The notes: a model not told the origin generated them from the letters alone. DNA of 64,000 nt from Leifsonia sp. Leaf336 (GCF_001423695.1 NZ_LMOZ01000002.1:558658-622657), one strand, 5' to 3'; positions 33,173-41,884 are shown, numbered from the stretch's first letter. A program made the numbers and translations.

Positions 33173-33922
33173 ATGCCCGATATCGTGACTGAAACCTCCG
33201 CCCTCGCCTCTCTGTCCGCCATCGAGACCGCGGAGGACGGCTACGCCGAGTGGCGCGCGCGGCGACTGGCGTCGGTCGCATCTCCCACCGGCAACCTCGC
33301 ACTCATCGAGACCCGCTGGCTCGCCGACGGCGACGGGACGACGGCGGAGCAGGCCCTCGCCGGGCAGCCGGCGACCGTGACCGCGACCGAACTGAGCCGG
33401 CGCAACCTCGACACCGGCGAGCCCGAGCGCGGCATCCGCCTGTGGGACGCCGACTCCCCGGCCATCCGCGCGTTCGAGACGATCGAGGCGTTCCCCTTCG
33501 ACCCCTCCTGGATCATCGAGGCCCGCTTCACACCCGTCGCGGGCGAGCGCACGATCCCGTTCGAGCACATCCGCGACAACGGGCTGACCCGCGACCTCGT
33601 CGTGCCGGGCGACATCACGTTCGAGCGCGACGGCATCGACTACACGCTGAGCGCGTTCGACGACGACGGCACGCTGCTGCTGGTCTTCGGCGACCCCACG
33701 AACGGCGCGGACGGCCCCGACGGCACCTATGCCTCCGGTCGATTCCTCTTCGTCACGCGCGACGGCGACAACGCCGTGCTCGACTTCAACCGGGCCTTCG
33801 TGCCCCCCTGCGGCTTCTCGGACCAGTACAACTGCCCGCTGCCGCCGCGGAACAACCGCTTCGCGGTGCCCGTGACCGCGGGCGAGAAGCGTGTCGTGCT
33901 CCGCGACGGCGCCGCCCACTGA
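33173..33922 (+). CDS. DUF1684 family protein
   Basis: 249-aa protein with the conserved C-terminal DUF1684 pattern: DGTYASGRFLFV, DNAVLDFNRAFVPPCGF, CPLPPRNNRFAVPVTAGEK. No signal peptide or membrane helix. Function unknown; the invariant PPCxF and CPLPPxxNR segments suggest a binding or catalytic pocket. It is 49 nt upstream of the substrate-binding protein gene, so likely co-transcribed with it. Confidence 0.85.
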   Translation: MPDIVTETSALASLSAIETAEDGYAEWRARRLASVASPTGNLALIETRWLADGDGTTAEQALAGQPATVTATELSRRNLDTGEPERGIRLWDADSPAIRAFETIEAFPFDPSWIIEARFTPVAGERTIPFEHIRDNGLTRDLVVPGDITFERDGIDYTLSAFDDDGTLLLVFGDPTNGADGPDGTYASGRFLFVTRDGDNAVLDFNRAFVPPCGFSDQYNCPLPPRNNRFAVPVTAGEKRVVLRDGAAH

Positions 33923-33971
33923 GCTTCATCCCCCCTCCCTTTCGCCCTCCCCACAGCACAGGAGAACTCTG

Positions 33972-35471
33972 TTGAGAAAGACCCCCCTGCTCGCCACGCT
34001 CGCGATCGGCATCGCCGCGGCACTCACCCTCGCCGGCTGCTCCGGCGCGACATCGTCGTCGTCGGCCGGCACCGACGCGTCGATCGCCGTGGGCTCGCTC
34101 TACGAGCCCGTCAACCTGGACAACACCGCGGGCGGAGGCCAGGGCGTCACCGAGGCGCTCAACGGCAACGTCTACGAGGGCCTGTTCAAACTCACTGACG
34201 CGGGCAAGGTCGAGCCGCTGCTGGCCACCAAGTACACGACCAGCTCCGACGGCCTGACGTACACCTTCACCCTCCGCGACGGGGTGAAGTTCCACTCCGG
34301 CAAGGCGCTCACGAGCGCCGCGGTCAAGACCAGCATCGAGCGGGTGCTCGCGGACGCCTCCCAGTCGGCCCGCAAGTCGCAGCTCGCCGTCATCTCGGGC
34401 ATCCAGACCCCCGACGACAAGACGGTCGTCATCTCGCTGAAGTCCCGCTCCATCTCGCTGCCCTACAACCTCAGCTACGTGTGGATCTACGGCCCGGGAA
34501 CGACGAACTACAAGACATCGGAGGACGGCACCGGCCCCTACACGCTGGGCACCTGGAAGCGCGGGAGCTCGCTGAGCCTCGAGCGGTGGAACGGCTACTG
34601 GGGCGACAAGGCGAAGAACAAAGAAGTCGTCTACGACTACTTCACCGACGCCAGCGCCCTCTCGAACGCCCTGCTCACCAACCAGGTCGATGTCGTCACG
34701 AGCATCCAGAGCCCGGACTCGCTGACCCAGTTCGAGGGCAACAAGAGCTACACGATCAGCAACGGCAAATCGACGACCAAGGAGCTCCTGGCCTTCAACG
34801 ACAAGGTCGCGCCCTTCGACAAGGCCGAGGTCCGCAAGGCCGTCTACTCCGCGATCGACACCAAGAAGCTGCTCAGCTCGATCTGGGGCAAGTACGGCAC
34901 GCTCATCGGCTCGATGGTGCCGCCGAGCGACCCCTGGTACGAGGACCTCACCAAGGTGAACCCGTACGACGTCTCGCTCGCGAAGAAGGAGCTGGCCGAC
35001 GCCGGCTACCCGAACGGTTTCACCTTCACGCTGGACACCCCGACCTACGACCCGCACCCCGCGGTCGCCGAGTTCCTCAAGACGGAGCTCGCGAAGGTCG
35101 GCGTCACGGTGAACATCAACTCCATCTCGGCCGACCAGTGGTACACGAAGGTCTTCAAGAACCACGACTTCGTCGCCACCCTGCAGGAGCACGTCAACGA
35201 CCGCGACGTGGTCTGGTACGGCAACCCCGACTTTTACTGGGGCTACGACAACCCGCAGGTCACCACGTGGGTGAACGAGGCCGAGCAGGCCTCCACCACG
35301 GCCGAGCAGACGGCGAAGCTCAAGCTCGTGAACGAGCAGATCGCCAAGGACGCCGCCAGCGCGTGGCTGTACCTGTACCCGCAGATCGTCGTCGCGTCGA
35401 GCTCGGTGAGCGGATACCCGGTGAACGGGCTCAACTCGCAGTTCTACGCGTACGACATCGTCAAGAAGTAA
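33972..35471 (+). CDS. ABC transporter substrate-binding lipoprotein, family 5
   Basis: 499-aa lipoprotein of the peptide/nickel (SBP_bac_5) family. The signal peptide ends LTLAGC, Cys at about 22. Core motifs are YTFTLRDGVKFHSGKALTSAAVK and GTGPYTLGTWKRGSSLSLERWNGYWG. The TTG at 33972 is chosen because AGGAG lies 7-8 nt upstream and the signal peptide follows directly. It binds an oligopeptide or similar ligand for the permeases downstream. Followed by a perfect terminator. Confidence 0.92.
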   Translation: MRKTPLLATLAIGIAAALTLAGCSGATSSSSAGTDASIAVGSLYEPVNLDNTAGGGQGVTEALNGNVYEGLFKLTDAGKVEPLLATKYTTSSDGLTYTFTLRDGVKFHSGKALTSAAVKTSIERVLADASQSARKSQLAVISGIQTPDDKTVVISLKSRSISLPYNLSYVWIYGPGTTNYKTSEDGTGPYTLGTWKRGSSLSLERWNGYWGDKAKNKEVVYDYFTDASALSNALLTNQVDVVTSIQSPDSLTQFEGNKSYTISNGKSTTKELLAFNDKVAPFDKAEVRKAVYSAIDTKKLLSSIWGKYGTLIGSMVPPSDPWYEDLTKVNPYDVSLAKKELADAGYPNGFTFTLDTPTYDPHPAVAEFLKTELAKVGVTVNINSISADQWYTKVFKNHDFVATLQEHVNDRDVVWYGNPDFYWGYDNPQVTTWVNEAEQASTTAEQTAKLKLVNEQIAKDAASAWLYLYPQIVVASSSVSGYPVNGLNSQFYAYDIVKK

Positions 35472-35504
35472 CCCACAGCTCGCGGCCCAGCCGCGTTCTC
35501 CACT

Positions 35505-35542
35505 GATGCTCGGGGAGGCCACGAACGGCCTCCCCGAGCATC
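35505..35542 (+). terminator. Perfect 16-bp terminator hairpin inside the ABC transporter locus
   Basis: GATGCTCGGGGAGGCC (35505-35520) pairs perfectly with 35527-35542 across the 6-nt loop ACGAAC. It lies between the binding-protein gene and the permease gene, all on the plus strand. Confidence 0.9.
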
Positions 35543-35568
35543 TACGCTGAGCGAGCTATTACCCTGAA

Positions 35569-36537
35569 GTGGTCATGACCTCCTACCTCCTGCGCCGCAC
35601 CGCATTCCTGCTGGTGTCGCTGCTGCTTGCGATGGTGGTCCTCTTCTTCCTGCTGCGTGTCCTCCCTGGCGACCCGGCCAACGCGCTGCTGTCGGCCAGC
35701 GCGACGCCGGAGCAGATCAAGGCGGCGCAGGAGCAGGTCGGCAGCAACCTCCCGCTGCCCGAGCAGTTCGCGAACTGGTTCGGCTCGCTGCTCACGCTGA
35801 ACCTGGGCCAGTCGTTCATCACGTCGCTGCCCGTGGGGCCCGAGATCGCGTCGCGGCTGGCGGTCACCGTCCCGCTGACGCTGCTGTCGTTCGTCCTGGC
35901 CCTGGCGCTCGCCCTCCCGATCGGCTTCGTCGCCGCGTGGAAGGCCGACCGCTGGTACGGCCTCGTGCTCTCCGCGTTCTCGCAGCTCGGCATCGCGGTG
36001 CCGGTGTTCTGGGTGGGCATCCTGCTCGTCGACGCCTTCGCCATCGATCTGCGGTGGTTCCCGTCGGGAGGCTTCCCGCGCGACGACTGGGCCGATCCGG
36101 CCGCAGCGCTGCAGTCGCTGGCGCTGCCGGTCATCACCATCGCGATCGTGATGAGCGCCTCGATTGCGCGCTACGTCCGCAGCGCGACGCTCGACGTCAT
36201 CGGCAGCGACTACCTCCGCAATGCGCGCGCGCTGGGCTCCGGCTTCGGCCGCGCGATGTGGAGGCACGGCCTGCGCAACGGAGCGGTCCCGATCATCTCC
36301 ATCCTCGGCATCGAGCTCGCGACGACCTTCCTCGGCGCGGTCGTGGTCGAGAGCGTCTACACCCTGCCGGGGCTCGGCAGCATGCTGCTCACGGCGATCG
36401 AGCAGCACGACTATCCCGACATCCAGGGCATCCTCTTCGTCTCCACACTGCTGGTGCTCATCGTCGGCTTCCTCGCCGACATCGCCCAGCGACTCATCGA
36501 CCCGCGTCTGCGGCAGAGCATCTCGGGCAATCGATGA
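35569..36537 (+). CDS. ABC transporter permease, DppB-type
   Basis: 322-aa inner-membrane permease with six helices; N-terminal LRRTAFLLVSLLLAMVVLFFLLRVLPGDPA is the family signature and the EAA-like loop is RNARALGSGFGRAMWRHGLRNGAVP. A start at GTG 35569 would be leaderless behind TATTAC (35557-35562); ATG 35575 is the alternative. First gene of a coupled four-gene run (B, C, D, F). Confidence 0.92.
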   Translation: MVMTSYLLRRTAFLLVSLLLAMVVLFFLLRVLPGDPANALLSASATPEQIKAAQEQVGSNLPLPEQFANWFGSLLTLNLGQSFITSLPVGPEIASRLAVTVPLTLLSFVLALALALPIGFVAAWKADRWYGLVLSAFSQLGIAVPVFWVGILLVDAFAIDLRWFPSGGFPRDDWADPAAALQSLALPVITIAIVMSASIARYVRSATLDVIGSDYLRNARALGSGFGRAMWRHGLRNGAVPIISILGIELATTFLGAVVVESVYTLPGLGSMLLTAIEQHDYPDIQGILFVSTLLVLIVGFLADIAQRLIDPRLRQSISGNR

Positions 36538-37412
36538 GCGCGGTGGTGGAGCAGGCCGCGCAGGCGGCGCCCGGCCCGAGCGACCGGGCGCGCCGGCGAG
36601 CGCGCCGGTCGGTCACGCTCGGCGTCGGTCTGACGCTCGTCGGGTTGGTCGTGCTCGTCGCCGCCGTGTCGTTCGCCTGGCTCCCGTACGCGCAAGGCGA
36701 CACCTCCGGCGGCCGGCTGCAGCCGCCCGGCGCCGCGCACTGGCTGGGCACCGACCGGTTCGGCCGCGACCTGGCCACGCAACTGATGATCGGGGCGCGG
36801 ATCGCTCTGGCGGTCGGCGTCGGCGCCGTGGTGATCGGCGCGATCATCGGCATCTCCATCGGCATGCTGGCCGCGTTCGCCAGCCGATGGCTCGACGATA
36901 CGATCTCGGCGATTCTCGACATCATCATCGCGTTCCCCGTCCTGCTGCTCGCGATGCTCATCGTCGCGGCGCAGGGAGCGTCGCTGGGCACGGCCATCCT
37001 CGCGATCGGCCTGGCGATGTCGGCCGTGGTCGCCCGGCTCACGCGAGTCCTGGCCAAACGCGTCCTGGCGCAGCAGTACGTGACCGCCGCACGCACGTCG
37101 GGAACCTCGTGGGCCGGCATCGTGGGCCGTCACGTCCTCCCGAACATCTGGCCGACGCTGAGCGTCAACCTCGCCCTCCAGTTCGGGGTCGCCGTCCTGG
37201 CGGAGGCCAGCCTGTCGTACCTCGGCCTCGGCGCCCCGCCGCCCAACGCGTCGTGGGGTCGCCTGCTGCAGGAGGCTCAGGGCACCGTCGCCGTCGCTCC
37301 GGTGGGCGCGATCGCTCCGGGCGTGGCGCTGGTCGTCCTCGTCGTCGGTGTGAACCTGGTGGCCGACGGCCTGCGCGACGTCGCCGACCCGACTCGCAGG
37401 AGGTCGCGATGA
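36534..37412 (+). CDS. ABC transporter permease, DppC-type
   Basis: 292-aa permease with six helices. The OppC N-terminal region is WLPYAQGDTSGGRLQPPGAAHWLGTDRFGRDLATQLMIGARIAL and the EAA loop is TAARTSGTSWAGIVGRHVLPNIWP. Overlaps dppB-type stop (ATGA) and the next gene (ATGA). Partner of the preceding permease in the heterodimeric channel. Confidence 0.92.
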   Translation: MSAVVEQAAQAAPGPSDRARRRARRSVTLGVGLTLVGLVVLVAAVSFAWLPYAQGDTSGGRLQPPGAAHWLGTDRFGRDLATQLMIGARIALAVGVGAVVIGAIIGISIGMLAAFASRWLDDTISAILDIIIAFPVLLLAMLIVAAQGASLGTAILAIGLAMSAVVARLTRVLAKRVLAQQYVTAARTSGTSWAGIVGRHVLPNIWPTLSVNLALQFGVAVLAEASLSYLGLGAPPPNASWGRLLQEAQGTVAVAPVGAIAPGVALVVLVVGVNLVADGLRDVADPTRRRSR

Positions 37413-38197
37413 TCCTCGATGTGCAGGAGCTCGGCGTCACCGCACGCGACGGTTCGCCGCTGGTCGACGGCATCTCGTTCCGCCTCGACGCCGGCGAGCG
37501 GCTGAGCCTGATCGGCGAGTCGGGGTCGGGCAAGTCGCTCACCTCGTTCGCGATCACCGGTCTCCTCCCCGAGGGGCTCACCGCGACGGGGAGCGTCGAG
37601 CTCGCCGGCGCCCAGGTCATCGGGGCGAAGGAGCGCTCGCTGGTTCCGCTGCGCGGTCGCACGGCCTCCACGGTGTTCCAGGAGCCCCTGACGGCGCTCG
37701 ACCCGCTGATGCGGCTGGGCGCCCAGGTCTCGGAGCCGCTGCGCCGGCATCTCGGTCTGCGGGGCGCCGCCCTCCGGGACGCGGTCCACGCCGCGCTCGA
37801 TGAGGTGCGCCTGCCCGATCCCGAACGCATCGCTCGTGCATACCCGCACGAGATCTCCGGCGGCCAGCGTCAGCGCGTCGCGATCGCGGCGGCGCTCGCG
37901 TGCCGCCCCCAGCTGCTCATCGCCGACGAGCCGACCACTGCGCTCGACGTGACGGTGCAGGCCGACATCCTCGCGCTGCTCGACGCGCTCGTCGCAGACC
38001 GTGGCATGGCACTGCTCTTCGTCAGCCACGACCTCGCCGTGGTGTCGAAGCTCACCGAGCGCGCGCTGGTGCTGCGCGGCGGCCGGGTGGTGGAGGAGAA
38101 CACGATCGAGCGCATCCTGACGGCACCGGCCGACCCCTACACCGCCGAGCTCGTCCGGAGCGCGCGCGAGCTGGACGCCGCCTTGGAGGTGCCGTGA
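37409..38197 (+). CDS. ABC transporter ATP-binding protein, DppD-type
   Basis: 262-aa ATPase: Walker A GESGSGKS, Q-loop VFQEPLTALDP, signature ISGGQRQRVAIAAAL, Walker B LLIADEPTTALDV, H-loop FVSHD. ATG is within an ATGA overlap with the upstream permease and GGAGG lies upstream. Powers peptide-type uptake. Confidence 0.93.
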   Translation: MILDVQELGVTARDGSPLVDGISFRLDAGERLSLIGESGSGKSLTSFAITGLLPEGLTATGSVELAGAQVIGAKERSLVPLRGRTASTVFQEPLTALDPLMRLGAQVSEPLRRHLGLRGAALRDAVHAALDEVRLPDPERIARAYPHEISGGQRQRVAIAAALACRPQLLIADEPTTALDVTVQADILALLDALVADRGMALLFVSHDLAVVSKLTERALVLRGGRVVEENTIERILTAPADPYTAELVRSARELDAALEVP

Positions 38198-38958
38198 CCG
38201 CCGTCCTCGAACTCCGCGATGCCGGATTCCGCTACCGGGGCGCTCCGGCACCCGCCATCGACGGCGTCTCGTTCGCCGTCGAGCAGGGCCGCAGCGTCGG
38301 CCTGGTGGGGGAGTCCGGCGCGGGCAAGACCACCGTGCTCTCGCTGCTGCTCGGTCTCTCGTCGCCGACCTCCGGCGGCGTGCTCTTCGACGGTGCCCCG
38401 CTGGATCGGCGCGACCGGGCCGTGATGCGCGCGTTCCGGCGCAGCGTGCAGACGGTCTTCCAGGACCCCTACTCGTCGCTCGATCCGCGGCAGAGCGTGG
38501 GCAGGATCGTCGGCGAACCACTCGCCTCGCTCCGGATCGCCTCCGGCTCCGACGCGCGGGAGCGCGTGGCCGAGGCCCTCCGCGCGGTGTCGCTGCCCGC
38601 TGACGCGGCCGGTCGATACCCCCACGAGTTCTCCGGCGGCCAACGCCAGCGCATCGCGATCGCGCGAGCGATCGTCTCGCGTCCGAGGGTGCTGCTGGCC
38701 GACGAGCCGGTGAGTGCGCTCGACGTCACCACGCGCATCCAGATCATCGAGCTGCTCGGCCGGCTGGCCGCGGCCGAGGGGACGACCATCGTGATGGTCT
38801 CGCACGACCTCAGCGTCGTCGCGTCGCTGTGCGAGCAGACGGTCGTGCTGCAGGGCGGCAGGGTCGTGGAGCAGGGTCGCACGGCCGATGTGCTGGGCTC
38901 GCCGACCGACCCGTACACCCAGCGTCTTCTCGCGTCGGTTCCGCGGCTGCCGGCCTAG
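38194..38958 (+). CDS. ABC transporter ATP-binding protein, DppF-type
   Basis: 254-aa ATPase: Walker A GESGAGKT, Q-loop VFQDPYSSLDPRQ, signature FSGGQRQRIAIARAI, Walker B LLADEPVSALDV, H-loop MVSHD. GTG start overlaps the previous stop (GTGA), with GGAGG upstream. Forms the nucleotide-binding heterodimer with the preceding protein. Convergent with the TetR gene, 6 nt apart. Confidence 0.93.
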   Translation: MTAVLELRDAGFRYRGAPAPAIDGVSFAVEQGRSVGLVGESGAGKTTVLSLLLGLSSPTSGGVLFDGAPLDRRDRAVMRAFRRSVQTVFQDPYSSLDPRQSVGRIVGEPLASLRIASGSDARERVAEALRAVSLPADAAGRYPHEFSGGQRQRIAIARAIVSRPRVLLADEPVSALDVTTRIQIIELLGRLAAAEGTTIVMVSHDLSVVASLCEQTVVLQGGRVVEQGRTADVLGSPTDPYTQRLLASVPRLPA

Positions 38959-38964
38959 GGAGGC

Positions 38965-39714
38965 TCAGCTCCCGTCGGAGACGCCTCGCAGCAGCAGTTC
39001 CAGCGTGAAGTCGAACCGTTCGTGGCCGCGGCCGGACGTCAATGCGTCTGCGTGGGCGACGGTGTTCGGGAAGAGCGTGGGCGGCAGCATCCGCAGGCGT
39101 TCGGCGAGCTCGCCGGCGTCGCGCGCGGGCTCGCCGTCGCGCTCCTCCGCCTGTTCGCGCAGCGAGTGCTCCAGGCTGTACGCGCTCACGTACAGGAAGG
39201 CCGCGTCGATCGTCCAGGCCGCGCGGTTCGGCTCGACTCCGGCCTCCAGGAGGATCGAGAGGAGCCCCTCGCTGATCCGCATCGTCTCCAGGCTGTTCGG
39301 TGCCGCGGTGAACGCCGCCGCCGAGATGCCCGGATAACGGAGGTACTCGTCGCGGAGGTGTCGGCAGACGTCGAGGAACTGCGCGCGCCAGTCGGTCGCC
39401 GACGGCTCGGGGAGCGGGACGGCCGCGCAGAGCCGGCCGATCAGCAGGTCGTCGAGCTCCGCCTTGTTGCGCACATGGGCGTACAGGGAAGCGGGCCCGG
39501 TTCCCAGGGCGACCGCGATCCGTCGCATGGTCAGCGCCTCGTAGCCCTCGGCCGCAATGATGTCGAACGCGACCTCCACGATGCGCTCGCTGCTCAGGGG
39601 CTGCTTGCGCGCGCGGCCGACGGAGGCGCCGCCTCCGGAGGGCCGCCCTCCGCGCGCCTCGAGGGCGGCGACCTGTTCCGCCCACCTGTCTCGCGAGCTC
39701 GCACGTTCCGTCAT
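38965..39714 (-). CDS. TetR family repressor
   Basis: 249-aa regulator. The helix-turn-helix is at about residues 40-85 (IVEVAFDIIAAEGYEALTMRRIAVALGTGPASLYAHVRNKAELDD). The C-terminal ligand domain is of the TetR_C_1 kind found with drug efflux pumps. TAGGAT (39721-39726, complement) is 6 nt before the ATG (leaderless). It is divergent from the MFS pump and four palindromic sites lie between them, so it very likely represses the pump and itself. Confidence 0.9.
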   Translation of the reverse strand: MTERASSRDRWAEQVAALEARGGRPSGGGASVGRARKQPLSSERIVEVAFDIIAAEGYEALTMRRIAVALGTGPASLYAHVRNKAELDDLLIGRLCAAVPLPEPSATDWRAQFLDVCRHLRDEYLRYPGISAAAFTAAPNSLETMRISEGLLSILLEAGVEPNRAAWTIDAAFLYVSAYSLEHSLREQAEERDGEPARDAGELAERLRMLPPTLFPNTVAHADALTSGRGHERFDFTLELLLRGVSDGS

Positions 39715-39731
39715 GCGTCGATCCTAGCAGT

Positions 39732-39760
39732 TTGACACGAACGGCGTTCGGTAGTAGAAC
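39732..39760 (+). promoter_or_regulatory. MFS pump promoter overlapping operators
   Basis: TTGACA (39732-39737) and TAGAAC (39755-39760) spaced 17 bp. Both elements overlap dyads 1 and 2 of the operator array, so a bound repressor would block polymerase. Confidence 0.55.
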
Positions 39761-39805
39761 AGTGTTCGTCATAGACGAACGATGTTCGTGAAGCGAACAA
39801 TGCTC
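39739..39805. promoter_or_regulatory. Four GAAC-N3-GTTC dyads, TetR operator array
   Basis: Dyads at 39739-39749, 39757-39767, 39777-39787 and 39795-39805, start-to-start spacing 18, 20, 18 bp. The first three are perfect in the arms; the fourth has GCTC for GTTC. They fill the TetR/MFS intergenic region. Confidence 0.75.
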
Positions 39806-39825
39806 GCCCGAGAATGGAGGACCTC

Positions 39826-41286
39826 ATGACGCCGGAGACTCAACTGGCCGAACCGCCCGTCGCCGCACGGCGCCCGCCGCAGACTCTGCGCGACGCCTGG
39901 ATCGCGCTCGCCGGGCTTTCGGGCGTGTTCCTCTTCGAGATGCTCGACAACTCGATCCTCACCGTCGCGCTTCCCAGCATCGGCCGCAGTCTCGGTGCGT
40001 CGACCGTCGCCCTGCAGTGGGTGACCGGTGTCTACGCGGTCGTGTTCGGAGGCCTCATGCTGGTTTTCGGCGCTGTGGCCGACCGCTTCGGCCGGCGTCG
40101 CGTCATGCTGATCGGTCTCGCGCTGCTCGCCCTCGCGAGCCTCGCGACGCTCTGGGTGACCGACGCCGGCGAGCTGATCGCCGTGCGCGCGGCGATGGGC
40201 GTGGCCGCTGCGATGACGACGCCGGGCTCGGCCGCGCTCGCCTTCCGGCTGTTCGCGACCGAGAGCCTGCGGGTCCGGGCGATCACGCTCATCTCGACCG
40301 TCGGGCTCATCGGGCTGGCGATCGGCCCGACCCTGGGCGGCCTGGTCCTCGCGGTCGCGCCGTGGCAGGTGCTGCTGCTCGTCAATGTCCCGGTGGCCGT
40401 GTTCGCTGCCGTCGGCATCCGGTTCGGGATCGCCCGCGACGACCCAGCGGACCTGCACCGTGCGCCGGCGGACGTCGTCGGCGGCCTGCTTGGAACGGCC
40501 GCCATCGTCCTCGCCCTGGTCGCGCCGAGCCTGTTCCTGAACGAGGGCGCGGGCTCCTGGGTGCCCTGGACGGTGTCCGCCTGCGCACTCGTGTGCGCGG
40601 TGCTGTTCGTGCTGTGCGAGCGTTCGGCGCGGCATCCGCTCCTCGATCTCGCCCTCGTCGCACGACCGCTGGTGTCGAGCGGTCTCGCCTACAAGGCGGC
40701 CACCGGCATCGCGATGGCGGGCATGGGATACCTCGTGACCCTGCAGCTGCAGCTCGACTGGGGATGGCCTCCCGCGCTCGCCGCACTCGGCATGCTGCCG
40801 CAGGTCGCCGTGCTGATCGGGCTCGGCCCGTTCGTGGATCCGTTCGTGAAGCGCGTCGGAATCGTACGGGCGGCGTGGCTCAGCTCTGCCGCGGTCGTCG
40901 CCGGCCTCGCGGTCTACACCGCGCTGAGCGGCTTCGGCTACGTCTGGGTGGCCCTCACACTCGCCCTGGTGGCGGCGGGGCTGCGCGTGAACGGAGTCGT
41001 CGCGGCCGTCAACGTCATCGGAGGTCTGCCCGCCGACCGCACCACGATCGGCGCCGCGCTGACCGACACGTCATCGGAGGTCGCATCGGCACTCGGGATC
41101 GCGGTCGCCGGAACCGTGCTCGCCGCCCTGTTCGCGGGCGACATCGCGACAGCCCACTGGACGATCGTGCAGACCGCACAGTTCCGTGCCGCCGTCACGC
41201 TCGCGGGCAGCCTGCTCACGACCGCGTCGGCGCTCCTGGTCGTCTTCGGGATCGTCCGGGGGCGCCGTTCCGCGCCCGCCGAATGA
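39826..41286 (+). CDS. MFS drug efflux transporter, EmrB/QacA-like
   Basis: 486-aa membrane protein, about 14 helices, drug:H+ antiporter-2 type. Signatures are LDNSILTVALPSIGRSLGAS in helix 1 and FGAVADRFGRRRVMLIG in the 2-3 loop. ATG 39826 is preferred to 39814 because GGAGG sits 5 nt before it. Expression is presumably controlled by the adjacent TetR protein. Substrate unknown. Confidence 0.9.
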   Translation: MTPETQLAEPPVAARRPPQTLRDAWIALAGLSGVFLFEMLDNSILTVALPSIGRSLGASTVALQWVTGVYAVVFGGLMLVFGAVADRFGRRRVMLIGLALLALASLATLWVTDAGELIAVRAAMGVAAAMTTPGSAALAFRLFATESLRVRAITLISTVGLIGLAIGPTLGGLVLAVAPWQVLLLVNVPVAVFAAVGIRFGIARDDPADLHRAPADVVGGLLGTAAIVLALVAPSLFLNEGAGSWVPWTVSACALVCAVLFVLCERSARHPLLDLALVARPLVSSGLAYKAATGIAMAGMGYLVTLQLQLDWGWPPALAALGMLPQVAVLIGLGPFVDPFVKRVGIVRAAWLSSAAVVAGLAVYTALSGFGYVWVALTLALVAAGLRVNGVVAAVNVIGGLPADRTTIGAALTDTSSEVASALGIAVAGTVLAALFAGDIATAHWTIVQTAQFRAAVTLAGSLLTTASALLVVFGIVRGRRSAPAE

Positions 41287-41310
41287 CGTCGCCGATCCCC
41301 GGCCGGCCGG

Positions 41311-41784
41311 TCAGTCCAGGCCGAGCTTCTTCCGCAGTGACGCGACGTGTCCTGTCGCCTTCACGTTATAGAGCGGCAGTCGCACGGTGCCGTCCGGGTT
41401 CAGCACGAACGTGGAGCGGATGACTCCGGTGACGGTCTTGCCGTAGAGCTTCTTCTCGCCGTACGCGCCGTAGGCGTTGTGGACGGCGAGGTCCTCGTCC
41501 GACAGGAGCGGGAAGTTGAGGCGCTCCTGCTCCTGAAACTCCTTGTTCTTGGCGGGCGCGTCCTTGGAGATGCCGATGACCTTGTAGCCGCTGGACGCGA
41601 GCGAGTTGAGGTTGTCGCGGAAGTCGCACGCCTCGGTGGTGCAGCCGGGCGTCATCGCCGCCGGGTAGAAGTACACGATCACGTTGTCGCCGGCGAAGTC
41701 GGCGAGCGAGACGGGAGAGCCGTCCTGGTCGTGGAGCGTGAATGCGGGCGCGGGCTGTCCAGCCTCGAGTCGAACCTCAGTCAT
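41311..41784 (-). CDS. bcp: Thiol peroxidase, Bcp/PrxQ type
   Basis: 157-aa peroxiredoxin that reduces hydroperoxides with thioredoxin-like donors. FYPAAMTPGCTTEACDFRDNL carries the peroxidatic Cys and a second Cys five residues on, as in 2-Cys Bcp. GGAGG lies 4 nt before the ATG. Lies downstream of rsgA, separated by an inverted pair of hairpin elements. Confidence 0.93.
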   Translation of the reverse strand: MTEVRLEAGQPAPAFTLHDQDGSPVSLADFAGDNVIVYFYPAAMTPGCTTEACDFRDNLNSLASSGYKVIGISKDAPAKNKEFQEQERLNFPLLSDEDLAVHNAYGAYGEKKLYGKTVTGVIRSTFVLNPDGTVRLPLYNVKATGHVASLRKKLGLD

Positions 41785-41820
41785 GCCTCCATTCTGCCTC
41801 GCGCGGCGCACCTCGGTCGC

Positions 41821-41877
41821 CGAAGGGCACGTTGTTGTCCCCTTCGCGGCCCGAGGGCGACAACAACGTGCCCCTCG
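41821..41877. repeat. Inverted pair of a 26-bp hairpin element (REP-like)
   Basis: Element A (41821-41846, starts CGAAGGG, ends CCCTTCG) and element B (41852-41877) are the same 26-bp sequence in opposite orientation, 5 bp apart, differing at three positions. Each folds alone (6-7-bp stem, 12-nt loop); together they form a 15-bp outer stem (41825-41839 with 41859-41873). Position 4 and its pairing partner 23 differ together (A-T versus G-C). It may also terminate rsgA transcription. Confidence 0.75.
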
Positions 41878-41884
41878 ACGGACG

